Assembly: GCA_015146655.1 (NCBI GenBank)
Contig: VKHL01000049.1
Location: 1-64,000, forward strand
DNA length: 64,000 nt
Source: Ochromonas danica
Taxonomy: Eukaryota; Sar; Chrysophyceae; Chromulinales; Chromulinaceae
Reading direction: 5' to 3'
A program made the position numbers and the translations under genes. How positions within the stretch are numbered: position 1 is the first letter of the stretch; each line of letters begins with the position of its first letter. Under the pieces are notes generated by a model. That model saw nothing but the letters and a program-made list of their open reading frames with translations. It had not been told where the DNA came from and did not search any database. Positions 31,853-40,693 of this stretch are shown here, in pieces.

Positions 31853-33154
31853 CTAGTTGAGGCGCTCAATAACGACCGCAGAGGCTCCACCACCACCGTT
31901 GCAGATAGAAGCACAACCGAAGGTGGCATCCTTTGCCTTCAACACGTTGTAAAGAGTACCAATAATACGGGCGCCAGAGCAGCCAATAGGATGACCAAGT
32001 GCGACAGCACCGCCGTGGACGTTCACACGATCCAAATCCAACTTAAGGAGTTGGGCATTGACAAGAGGAACCACAGCGAATGCTTCGTTGATCTCGTGAT
32101 ATTGCACATCCTTCAGAGTGAGGCCTGCGTTCTCCACAGCGCGGGGAATCGCATCAGAAGGAGCAAGAGTAAACTCAATGGGTTTTCTAGCGGCATCGCC
32201 CATGCCACGAATGCGGAACAGAGGAGTGAGACCTTGCTCGCGAGCCACCTTGCCAGACACCACCACCATAGCGGCAGCTCCGTCATTCAGCTTAGAAGCA
32301 TTAGCGGCAGTAACAGTGCCATCAGCCTTGAAGGCGGGACGAAGAGTGAGCATCTTGTCTAACTTGATGCCAGTGTACTCTTCATCAGTGTCAACCACAT
32401 GCTTGTGACCCTTGCGGTCAATAGTCACAGGAACCACCTCCGCAGCAAACTTCCCAGAAGACCAAGCCGCCGCAGCACGCTCATAAGACTTGATGGCAAA
32501 CTCGTCTTGGTCCTGACGTGTGATGCCGAAGCGAGCAGCTGCTGCCTCGCCACACATGCCCATGTGCTGGTTGTCATAGATGTCCCACAAGCCGTCATGG
32601 ATCAACCCGTCCACCAAGGTGCCATTGCCCAGACGATACCCAGCACGAGCATTGGGCAGGTAGTAAGGAATGTTCGTCATAGACTCCATGCCTCCAGCAA
32701 TCAGAGCATTGCGATATCCACTCTTCACGCTAAGAGCAGCGAACATGACAGCCTTCATACCGCTAGCACACACCTTGTTCACGGTTGTGCAGGGAGTGTC
32801 AAGGTCCAGACCTGCATAGATGACCGACTGTCGTGCAGGAGCCTGACCCAACCCAGCGGAGACGACATTGCCCATGAAGGCTTCTTCGATCTTCTTCTTC
32901 TCCAGACCAGAACGCTTAACAGCCTCTTCAATAACAATGGCACCAAGCTACAAAGACATAGACATAGACACACCAACAAAAAATGAAACAAAGGGTCCCA
33001 TTGAAGATGATATTCTACCTCGCACCTGAGTGGCAGTCTTGGTACCAAGTGCACCACTTAATTTACCAATGGGTGTTCTAGCAAATCCACAAACGACCAC
33101 ATCGGAATCAGCAAAGGTGGACAGAAGGCGTCTCTGACTAGCGAAGGCTCTCAT
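31853..33154 (-). CDS. ACAT1: Acetyl-CoA acetyltransferase, copy A (mitochondrial type)
   Basis: Two exons, 33154-33026 and 32947-31853, flank a 78-bp intron and give 407 residues. The N-terminus MRAFASQRRLLSTFAD is a likely mitochondrial presequence. Thiolase motifs are complete: nucleophile Cys in NKVCASGMKA, the NEAFA motif, and GGAVALGHPIGCSGARI with the second Cys and the His. The enzyme joins two acetyl-CoA to acetoacetyl-CoA, or runs in reverse, in ketone, isoleucine or mevalonate metabolism. The copy at 35999-37300 encodes the same protein, and antisense frames and the intron also match, so the two are near-identical DNA in inverted orientation. The 5' flank differs from copy B right up to the ATG. 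Confidence 0.95.
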
Positions 33155-33504
33155 CTTCTAGAGTATTCACTTGAGGTTCTGGTTGGTGAATGTGAGTGAT
33201 GATGATCGCTCCCACTCCTTCTCGTGAGGATCCTGACGGGGAGGCAATCTCGGAATTTTGAAGATTCGGGTTTCAGTAACTTCAATGTGGGGTGGCGAAT
33301 TTCCACTCACAACGCGCCAAACAAGAAGGAATTGATGGATGGATTTCTTTTCAATATTGGTATAGTGGGGTTGAAAATATGAAGCTATTTTGATTTTCTT
33401 TTACGTTTCTTCTTGTTTGTGGGTGGGGCCATGCTCAAAGTTCTCTCGTTCTTCACCAAGAGCTGGACTCACATTTCTGCTTTGGAGCTGCACAGGTCAA
33501 ACCC
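33155..33504. other. Promoter of acetyltransferase copy A and left edge of the spacer
   Basis: No gene is supported. The first part is the 5' flank of copy A and shares nothing obvious with the flank of copy B beyond a few bases at the ATG. Confidence 0.4.
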
Positions 33505-34745
33505 ATGGGCTTGAAGAAAGCCTGGCGCAATGGTGCCATGCGAAGAGGTTGGAATGGCATCACCATCTCCCGTGATACCATTCACATTGATGGTGTCAAG
33601 CTGGGTTTGACTCTCCTGTCCTCTTTGAAAGATATGCTGTTGGTGGTGAATATGGTGCGGGCTGGAAAGCAGTCGGTGCTGGACGTGTGGTGACCACTTT
33701 CTTCCCTGACAACGATCTCATCCTTCCTTTTGCGACGACCGTGTGCTCAAGGACGACAGCAACGTGGTGGTCACCTATCAAAACCCTCTCGATAACGTGG
33801 GTGACCTCGCTCACCACTTCTTCACTCGTTGCTTGAAGGCCAAGGTTGTCTCCTACGTTGTCACCAAGAAGACTGTATTCAAGTGGCAAGAAGGCTTCTG
33901 GAAAATCATGAAGAAGGTGTTCGATGAGTATTACAAGCAGCAATATATCGATTCTGGCATCATTCCCGACGGTAAATTGCAGCATCTCATATCTGATGCT
34001 GCTACCATGCAGATCATTCGCTGGACCAAGGGTGGCTTCGGCATGGCAGCTCACAACTACGATGGTGATATGCTCACCGATGAGATTGCTCAAGCCTATC
34101 CCCTGGTTTCATTACTTCTAACCTCATTGGTAAGCGCGAGGATGGTGTGATGATTAAGGAATTCGAGGCTTCTCACGGCACTGTGGCTGACCTGTGGCAT
34201 GCTCACCTTCGTGGTGAGGAGACTTCCATGAATCCTCTTGGCCTCACTTTTGGGGCCATGAATCATTCGGCTGGCTTGGCCGATGTTTTCTGGCGCAGAG
34301 AAAGAAGAAATGTTGGCAAACGCAAGAGAGCTCTAAAGCTATACAGATGTTCTTCGCAAGGCTTTACACAACACCTTCCGCTATGGAGAGGGCACTCGCG
34401 ATATGGCCGGTCCTGAGGGATTTAGCACTGAAAAGTTCGTTGACAAGGTCGCATGGCGTCTTGGCAGATACATGGCCGCATTGTACGATGAGAATTATAC
34501 GCTAGACAAGCCGGTGGTTCCTGCTCGATTTTTCCGTCGTAATTGTGAGTCATCTCATGATTTGCTCGTTTTTAAGTTTCTCTGTTATCCGATGATTGTT
34601 TTTGCGTTATGCTGTCGTAGATAATGTCAATAAGAAGGCTCTTCAGAACCTTTTCGATGAGTAAGATGTCAACAAGGACGGATTCATCACTGTTCATGAG
34701 TTGGAGGACATGCTCCTGTGGCCGATCCTCTCAAGGTGTCTATCC
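33505..34745 (+). pseudogene. Decayed type III isocitrate dehydrogenase with EF-hand tail
   Basis: Pieces in several frames read as an isocitrate dehydrogenase: NGAMRRGWNGITISRDTIHI, YAVGGEYGAGWKAV, DLAHHFFTRCLKAK, TKKTVFKWQEGFW, LISDAATMQIIRW, AAHNYDGDMLTDEIAQ, KEFEASHGTVADLWHAHL. An EF-hand (DVNKDGFITVHE) follows near the 3' end. EF-hand fusions are known in type III enzymes of microalgae. The frame is lost by single-base changes (near 33605 and 33735), further shifts near 34110 and 34300, a six-base loss removing the substrate-binding Ser-Pro before NGAM, and a stop just before the EF-hand. An intron near 34545-34620 remains, so it is not a processed copy. Its end is joined directly to an acetyltransferase 3' fragment. 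Sequencing error is an alternative for the single-base shifts. Confidence 0.82.
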
Positions 34746-34765
34746 AAGAAAACCCCATTACCCAT

Positions 34766-34811
34766 TGGTGGTGGTGGAGCCTCTGCGGTCGTTATTGAGC
34801 GCCTCAACTAG
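34766..34811 (+). pseudogene. 3' fragment of acetyl-CoA acetyltransferase
   Basis: Only the final 15 codons (GGGGASAVVIERLN and stop) are present, identical to copies A and B. They are fused to the end of the decayed isocitrate dehydrogenase, and the following spacer to the Maf stop matches that beside copy A. Confidence 0.85.
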
Positions 34812-34878
34812 ATTAATAGATCATCATGGACTCTTATTTACACGATAAATCACACTACTTGTCGTTTGCTTTCTGTTG

Positions 34879-35715
34879 CTAAAGCTCGTTGTTCTCTTGC
34901 TCATTACTCTCGACAGCAGCCAACAATTCAGACAAATGCTTAGAGAGGGAGTTGATGGGCAGTCCCATGATATTGAAGTAACAGCCTTCAATGCTCTCTA
35001 CCATCTGTCCACCCAGACCCTGAATGCCGTAGCTGCCTGCCTTGTCTCGTCCTTCGCCCGAAGCGATGTAGGCAGTGAGATCAGCCTCTGTGAGGGGAGA
35101 GAATGTCACCTTCGAGGTCTCTACGAAAGAAGCAAAGAGTTGTAGCTTTTGGGGTTGGTCATGACCGGGAGATGATGGCAGAGCATTGCTGTAAAGAGTC
35201 ACAGAGGTGTGCACCTCATGGGTGTTTCCACTGAGCATGAGCAGCATCTTCTTGGCATCTAAGTCATCCACGGGCTTCTCTAAAACCATCCCATCAATCA
35301 CTACTATAGTATCTGCTCCAATGACAATCGTGTTCTTCGATACATTCTGCAACTTCTCTGCAATGACATTCTCCACCTTTCTGCGAGATGTTTCTTGACA
35401 ATAAGCTGCTGGGGAGGGAAAAGATGTTTTGTCCAAATCCTCTGCAAAGTCACTTACACAGATATTGAAGTTCTGAATTCCCATGAGATTCAACAATTCT
35501 TTCCTCCGTGGCGATCCACTTGCAAGAATGACGTGAAATTGAGAATTTAATTGATTGAGTCTTGGGAGAAGAGTTGACCCATGGCGAATACCTTGATGAG
35601 CACGTCTCATTCCAAATGCAAAGAAAGAGGCTAAAAGCACGACAGAGAGGAAGAGGACGACCTCAACTTTCTTGATCATGAGCTGTGGAGCAATCCCAAC
35701 CAAAACCTGCCCCAT
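34879..35715 (-). CDS. Maf/HAM1-type nucleotide pyrophosphatase with N-terminal membrane segment
   Basis: The single minus-strand exon encodes about 278 residues from the ATG at 35715. The frame is open further upstream, so an earlier start is possible. A hydrophobic segment (VVLFLSVVLLASFFAFGM) near residue 20 suggests a membrane anchor or a leader. The Maf core follows: VILASGSPRRKELL (the LAS-SPRR signature), ETSRRKVENV, IGADTIVVIDG with the catalytic Asp, the EKP motif, LSGNTHEVHT, and the C-terminal KAGSYGIQGLGG. Maf proteins hydrolyse dTTP, UTP or modified nucleotides to monophosphates. Two fragments of this gene lie at 31532 and 37335, each beside an acetyltransferase copy. Confidence 0.88.
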   Translation of the reverse strand: MGQVLVGIAPQLMIKKVEVVLFLSVVLLASFFAFGMRRAHQGIRHGSTLLPRLNQLNSQFHVILASGSPRRKELLNLMGIQNFNICVSDFAEDLDKTSFPSPAAYCQETSRRKVENVIAEKLQNVSKNTIVIGADTIVVIDGMVLEKPVDDLDAKKMLLMLSGNTHEVHTSVTLYSNALPSSPGHDQPQKLQLFASFVETSKVTFSPLTEADLTAYIASGEGRDKAGSYGIQGLGGQMVESIEGCYFNIMGLPINSLSKHLSELLAAVESNEQENNEL

Positions 35716-35998
35716 AACCAATCCTCCCTGCGCAACAGAACAATATTCGAATATTGTTGACAACGCAGGTATGTTTTTGTGATGCGTGGTGGAAAAACAC
35801 CTCCCCCCCCCCCACATTGAAGTTACCAAAACACGAAATTCCGAGAACAGCACCCCGTGATTTGAAACGGGACAAGGAGTGGAGAGAGGAATGAGCGAAC
35901 CATCAAACTACAACAATGTTCAATCCAAAGCATCACACTCCAAGAATAGAATCATTCATTTCCCACAAGAAACACTAAGTGAATAAAATTTGACGAAA

Positions 35999-37300
35999 AT
36001 GAGAGCCTTCGCTAGTCAGAGACGCCTTCTGTCCACCTTTGCTGATTCCGATGTGGTCGTTTGTGGATTTGCTAGAACACCCATTGGTAAATTAAGTGGT
36101 GCACTTGGTACCAAGACTGCCACTCAGGTGCGAGGTAGAATATCATCTTCAATGGGACCCTTTGTTTCATTTTTTGTTGGTGTGTCTATGTCTATGTCTT
36201 TGTAGCTTGGTGCCATTGTTATTGAAGAGGCTGTTAAGCGTTCTGGTCTGGAGAAGAAGAAGATCGAAGAAGCCTTCATGGGCAATGTCGTCTCCGCTGG
36301 GTTGGGTCAGGCTCCTGCACGACAGTCGGTCATCTATGCAGGTCTGGACCTTGACACTCCCTGCACAACCGTGAACAAGGTGTGTGCTAGCGGTATGAAG
36401 GCTGTCATGTTCGCTGCTCTTAGCGTGAAGAGTGGATATCGCAATGCTCTGATTGCTGGAGGCATGGAGTCTATGACGAACATTCCTTACTACCTGCCCA
36501 ATGCTCGTGCTGGGTATCGTCTGGGCAATGGCACCTTGGTGGACGGGTTGATCCATGACGGCTTGTGGGACATCTATGACAACCAGCACATGGGCATGTG
36601 TGGCGAGGCAGCAGCTGCTCGCTTCGGCATCACACGTCAGGACCAAGACGAGTTTGCCATCAAGTCTTATGAGCGTGCTGCGGCGGCTTGGTCTTCTGGG
36701 AAGTTTGCTGCGGAGGTGGTTCCTGTGACTATTGACCGCAAGGGTCACAAGCATGTGGTTGACACTGATGAAGAGTACACTGGCATCAAGTTAGACAAGA
36801 TGCTCACTCTTCGTCCCGCCTTCAAGGCTGATGGCACTGTTACTGCCGCTAATGCTTCTAAGCTGAATGACGGAGCTGCCGCTATGGTGGTGGTGTCTGG
36901 CAAGGTGGCTCGCGAGCAAGGTCTCACTCCTCTGTTCCGCATTCGTGGCATGGGCGATGCCGCTAGAAAACCCATTGAGTTTACTCTTGCTCCTTCTGAT
37001 GCGATTCCCCGCGCTGTGGAGAACGCAGGCCTCACTCTGAAGGATGTGCAATATCACGAGATCAACGAAGCATTCGCTGTGGTTCCTCTTGTCAATGCCC
37101 AACTCCTTAAGTTGGATTTGGATCGTGTGAACGTCCACGGCGGTGCTGTCGCACTTGGTCATCCTATTGGCTGCTCTGGCGCCCGTATTATTGGTACTCT
37201 TTACAACGTGTTGAAGGCAAAGGATGCCACCTTCGGTTGTGCTTCTATCTGCAACGGTGGTGGTGGAGCCTCTGCGGTCGTTATTGAGCGCCTCAACTAG
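35999..37300 (+). CDS. ACAT1: Acetyl-CoA acetyltransferase, copy B (mitochondrial type)
   Basis: Exons 35999-36127 and 36206-37300 encode the same 407 residues as copy A, including presequence, catalytic Cys in NKVCASGMKA and GHPIGCSG loop, and the same 78-bp intron. The promoter side differs entirely from copy A: here the ATG is preceded by AT-rich sequence (GTGAATAAAATTTGACGAAA). Downstream of the stop the sequence is a diverged version of the copy A flank. Both copies look functional, so they may supply the same enzyme under different promoters. Confidence 0.95.
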
Positions 37301-37334
37301 ATTGATAGACGTTCTAGATTAATAGTATTAATAG

Positions 37335-37383
37335 CAACTTTCTGTTGCTAAAGCTTGACATTCTCTTGCTCATTACTCTCGAC
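37335..37383 (-). pseudogene. Short diverged remnant of the Maf 3' end
   Basis: TTTCTGTTGCTAAAGC followed by TTCTCTTGCTCATTACTCTC matches the last codons and 3' flank of the Maf gene at 34865-34915 with several differences. It shows that copy B once also sat tail-to-tail with Maf. Confidence 0.7.
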
Positions 37384-37702
37384 CGTGGTTTATATAATTT
37401 GATATTTACGATTAGTCATTAAAAGTTTATGACTTACATACTATACTGTTCTTTCTGGTGATTTGCGAGAGTTAATCAATAAGACGAAACCAGCTGATCT
37501 TTACAATTTGAGTGGTCTATCAATTATATATGAGATAGATCGTACTCTTATCGTTGAGTGGACAGAGCACGGAATGGTCCATCCTTCAAGATAACAATCC
37601 ATGCAACTCGCCGCCACCCTTTCTCAACACAGACTTGTCTCTAGACACTCCCAAGTAAAGAAAAGCTCAAAGAACACCTGGTCAGCAGTTAGGTTTACCA
37701 AC

Positions 37703-37856
37703 ATAATAACCTTAATTTTTTTTCGAATAAAAGAAAATGAACAAATTACTATCAACTGAAGCCCTCAAAATGAAGACCTGAAAGCTTCATTTTCAGGGCT
37801 TCAGTTGATAGTAACTCTTTCATTTTCTTTTCTTGAAAAACAATTAAGGTTATTAT
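37703..37856. mobile_element. 154-bp hairpin (foldback MITE-like) element
   Basis: Long terminal inverted repeats of about 65-70 bp begin ATAATAACCTTAATT and end AATTAAGGTTATTAT. The inner arms TTACTATCAACTGAAGCCCT and AGGGCTTCAGTTGATAGTAA match perfectly, leaving a very short loop. There is no coding capacity. A direct repeat of about 37-40 bp flanks it (37636-37676 and 37884-37920, sharing TGTCTCTAGACACTCCCAAG). Confidence 0.8.
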
Positions 37857-38050
37857 ACCCGCATAAGCCTGCTAAAACAACTGTGTCTCTAGACACTCCC
37901 AAGCAAAGACTCAAAGAACAACTCCACACGTCCGCAAAACTCCAACCAAACTCCACAAATTAAACATCAACGAAGTTTCACAAACATCAGACAAACATCA
38001 GACAAACATCAAAGCACTAGCCAAAGAAATGAGACAAAAGTTGACAATGG

Positions 38051-38109
<59 letters not shown>

Positions 38110-38177
38110 AAATGTTCAACTGTTGTTGTGATGCGCGGGAGCTTTACTGACCGTTTGCTTTTCATCAAGTCCAACAT
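37857..38177. other. HOOK-like gene 5' region with (TG)n
   Basis: Contains the second copy of the direct repeat, CAAACATCAGA repeats near 37980-38010, and a (GT)n run at 38052-38108. GCGGGAG at 38135 is only a partial E2F-like match. No gene was seen. Confidence 0.45.
38052..38108. repeat. (GT)28 microsatellite
   Basis: An uninterrupted dinucleotide run about 70 bp upstream of the HOOK-like start codon. Confidence 0.95.
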
Positions 38178-40406
38178 ATGATTAATGTCAAAATGGCATT
38201 GAATCCAACTCTAGAAGCTTTTTATTTTGCCTTATACCAATCCTTTTTCAATGAGGATAATATGGTAGAGGTAGATGGTGCTGAACAAGCAGCAATAATC
38301 ATCTCCGTAGCTGCTGTTCTCCTAGACCTCTCTCCCACCATCACCTTGGAAGAGGTCATTCACCAACTCATCACTGTACATCCTACTTGCTCTACACTAA
38401 CTTCAAGCTCTCTTTTGGAAGAGATTGCTGAAGTGCTTCTGTTCCATGCAGTCTCAGAACATTGTGCTCATCGTGCAGACTGTGTACAACTCATTCTGTC
38501 ACTAGATGAAGACAGTCAGCTCTACCTCATGGAGACTATCAAGCAATACATATCAAAACAACCCGATGAGGTCCAGGAAGAAGATGAAGAAGAAGAAGAA
38601 GCTGTCTCTGATCCATTGGCTGGGTCAACCTCCTCCTCCTCCGCTACCTGCGCACAATGTGCACATCTTACCCACCATCTCGACCTTCTTAGAGCTGAAG
38701 TGGGTAATCAAGCCAAAGCTTTTGAAAAAGAAGTAAATGAATTTAAGCGACGTCTAGCTATGGAGAGTAGTCGACTAGAAGACTGTGAAGGTCTTCTCTT
38801 CCAGAAGGAACAGCTCATGGCAGACTTACAGAAGCAATTCGATAGTCAAGGAGATGAGCTAAAAGAAGCTAAAAAGGCTCAATATGAACTCATCCAACTA
38901 CAACATATGTTGACAACATTACAAGATGAGGTAGAGGTTCTAAGACCTCAAGCTGATCGTGCTGATCTCTTAGAAAACAATCTAAACAAACTACGTGAAC
39001 GATTAGAAGAAATGTCAGAAGTCAAGCAGCAATTGAAAGTTGAAGTCAATGGTCATCAAGAGACTTACTCTAAGCTAGTAGCTGCTGAGTTGGAATTGTC
39101 AGAATTGCGTGGATTAAAAGCACAAATTGAACAATATCGTTCAGAATTAGCTGAAGTTATGATAACAAATGAAGACTATCTGAAAAGATTAGAAGGACAA
39201 AGTTATCGTATTCGTGAACTTGAAGCAATGAATGATCATCTTGCTAGTGGACAAGAACAACAATATCGTCAACAACGAAGTTTAACACAAGAATTACAAC
39301 AAACATCAGAACAATTAAGAACACAAACACGTTATCAAGGTATTGGTGAAGGTATTTCTGAATTAAATCCTATATTAATGCAAGAATTACATAAACTACG
39401 TACAGAGAATGCTGATCTAATAGCAAAGATTGCTCGTTGCTCTACAGACTCTCTTATGCAATTAGAGAAGGAAATTGGTGATGTTAAGTGTATTAATAGT
39501 AATTTACAACAGAAATGGAGTCAGACAAAAGATCAATTACAAGCAGCAGAAGCTATGATTGTTCTTCTCAATGAGCAACTTTGTACTGAACGACAAGCTG
39601 CTAAAGAACAAATTCAAAGTCTACAAGAGAATATGCAGACGTTACAGAGTCAGTATGAATCACGTCTAGCAGTAGAAACACAACGAGTTATGACTATATC
39701 AGGAGAGCTTGAAGAAGAAGTGTTAAAACGACGTCGTTTAGAGAGAACTAAACGTCTCTTAGACACTGAACTACAGCGATTGAAAGTGCAACTTAATGGA
39801 GCGAATAGTGCAGGAGAAGGAGGTTGTCTTCCTCTTAGCGGTGACTATGCTTTAGCAGCCAAGGAGATGAAGTCCATGCAGGAACAGATCGACCAGCAAC
39901 AGATTGAAATCGCCTCTCTCAAACAACAGCTGCACTGCTCTGGGGCGATGGCCATGGCCGTGGCGGCGGATTCGTCGTCTGTTCCTGTTGGAACCAAAAG
40001 ACCTCTCCAGCCATGTGTTGGGGGCTCTGAAGGAATAGGTGCGACACCAACGAGTGGTCTTCGTGCTCGTGCTCTTCGCTCTGCCAATGCCCAGACTGTG
40101 GGGGGATCTGCTACAGCTTCAGCCTCTCAATCCATTCAGAGTTTCATCGAGCAGACGGAACTGAATGAGAAGAAGTTGGAACAGTTGAATCGAGAGAAGA
40201 GAGAGATTCTAAGCAAGAGCTTAGAGGATAACAAGGAGAAGATGGAACTTGGTCAGAAACTTGTCATTGCTGAGAAAGAGAATATCTTCTTGAAGAATGA
40301 ATTACGAAAGGTTCGCTTAGAGAAAGAGCGATTAGAAAGGAAGCTTATGAAAGAAGGTGATGCCAGTGTGGACAAAGAGAACTATGCTGCTGGTCTTGTT
40401 CTCTGA
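38178..40406 (+). CDS. HOOK-family-like coiled-coil adaptor
   Basis: The single exon encodes 742 residues; a second ATG at 38193 is an equally possible start. The N-terminal 125 residues resemble the Hook domain in its last helices (LILSLDEDSQLYLMETIKQY, compare IMxLDEExQxxLMxAI in HOOK and CCDC88). A long coiled coil then fills residues about 175-560, including ELNPILMQELHKLRTEN, a segment type found in HOOK proteins. A short low-complexity part and a C-terminal coiled coil follow. HOOK proteins link cargo to dynein-dynactin on microtubules. The single exon and full length suggest an intact gene. A generic coiled-coil protein is the alternative. Confidence 0.6.
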   Translation: MINVKMALNPTLEAFYFALYQSFFNEDNMVEVDGAEQAAIIISVAAVLLDLSPTITLEEVIHQLITVHPTCSTLTSSSLLEEIAEVLLFHAVSEHCAHRADCVQLILSLDEDSQLYLMETIKQYISKQPDEVQEEDEEEEEAVSDPLAGSTSSSSATCAQCAHLTHHLDLLRAEVGNQAKAFEKEVNEFKRRLAMESSRLEDCEGLLFQKEQLMADLQKQFDSQGDELKEAKKAQYELIQLQHMLTTLQDEVEVLRPQADRADLLENNLNKLRERLEEMSEVKQQLKVEVNGHQETYSKLVAAELELSELRGLKAQIEQYRSELAEVMITNEDYLKRLEGQSYRIRELEAMNDHLASGQEQQYRQQRSLTQELQQTSEQLRTQTRYQGIGEGISELNPILMQELHKLRTENADLIAKIARCSTDSLMQLEKEIGDVKCINSNLQQKWSQTKDQLQAAEAMIVLLNEQLCTERQAAKEQIQSLQENMQTLQSQYESRLAVETQRVMTISGELEEEVLKRRRLERTKRLLDTELQRLKVQLNGANSAGEGGCLPLSGDYALAAKEMKSMQEQIDQQQIEIASLKQQLHCSGAMAMAVAADSSSVPVGTKRPLQPCVGGSEGIGATPTSGLRARALRSANAQTVGGSATASASQSIQSFIEQTELNEKKLEQLNREKREILSKSLEDNKEKMELGQKLVIAEKENIFLKNELRKVRLEKERLERKLMKEGDASVDKENYAAGLVL

Positions 40407-40693
40407 TGACCTTCTTTCCTTCACTTTCATTTTGTTATCATTAAATGATAGAACATATCATATGTAAACTGTAAGCTGCTGGTGAGAGTATGTTTCCCAC
40501 GCTCCACAATAATAAGCAACAAATCACAATCGATTGTCTTCTTCCTTTTTTCAGTTTGGAGCAATGTGAAAAGATACGATTGTCTGCTGCGTGCTGTTCT
40601 GTTCTCTCAGTCTATCAGTGGATTCATTCACTTTCTCTAGACCTTGCTGTTACCATTTGACTCCAGGGGCTGACCTGATCACAAGGGATTGTG
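40407..40693. other. Short intergenic region
   Basis: Head-to-tail spacer of 287 bp with no recognisable feature. Confidence 0.35.

Noticed and set aside
36167-36754. 195-codon antisense frame in both acetyltransferase copies
   Set aside because: It lies opposite conserved thiolase codons and is explained by the sense gene; its presence in both copies only reflects DNA identity.
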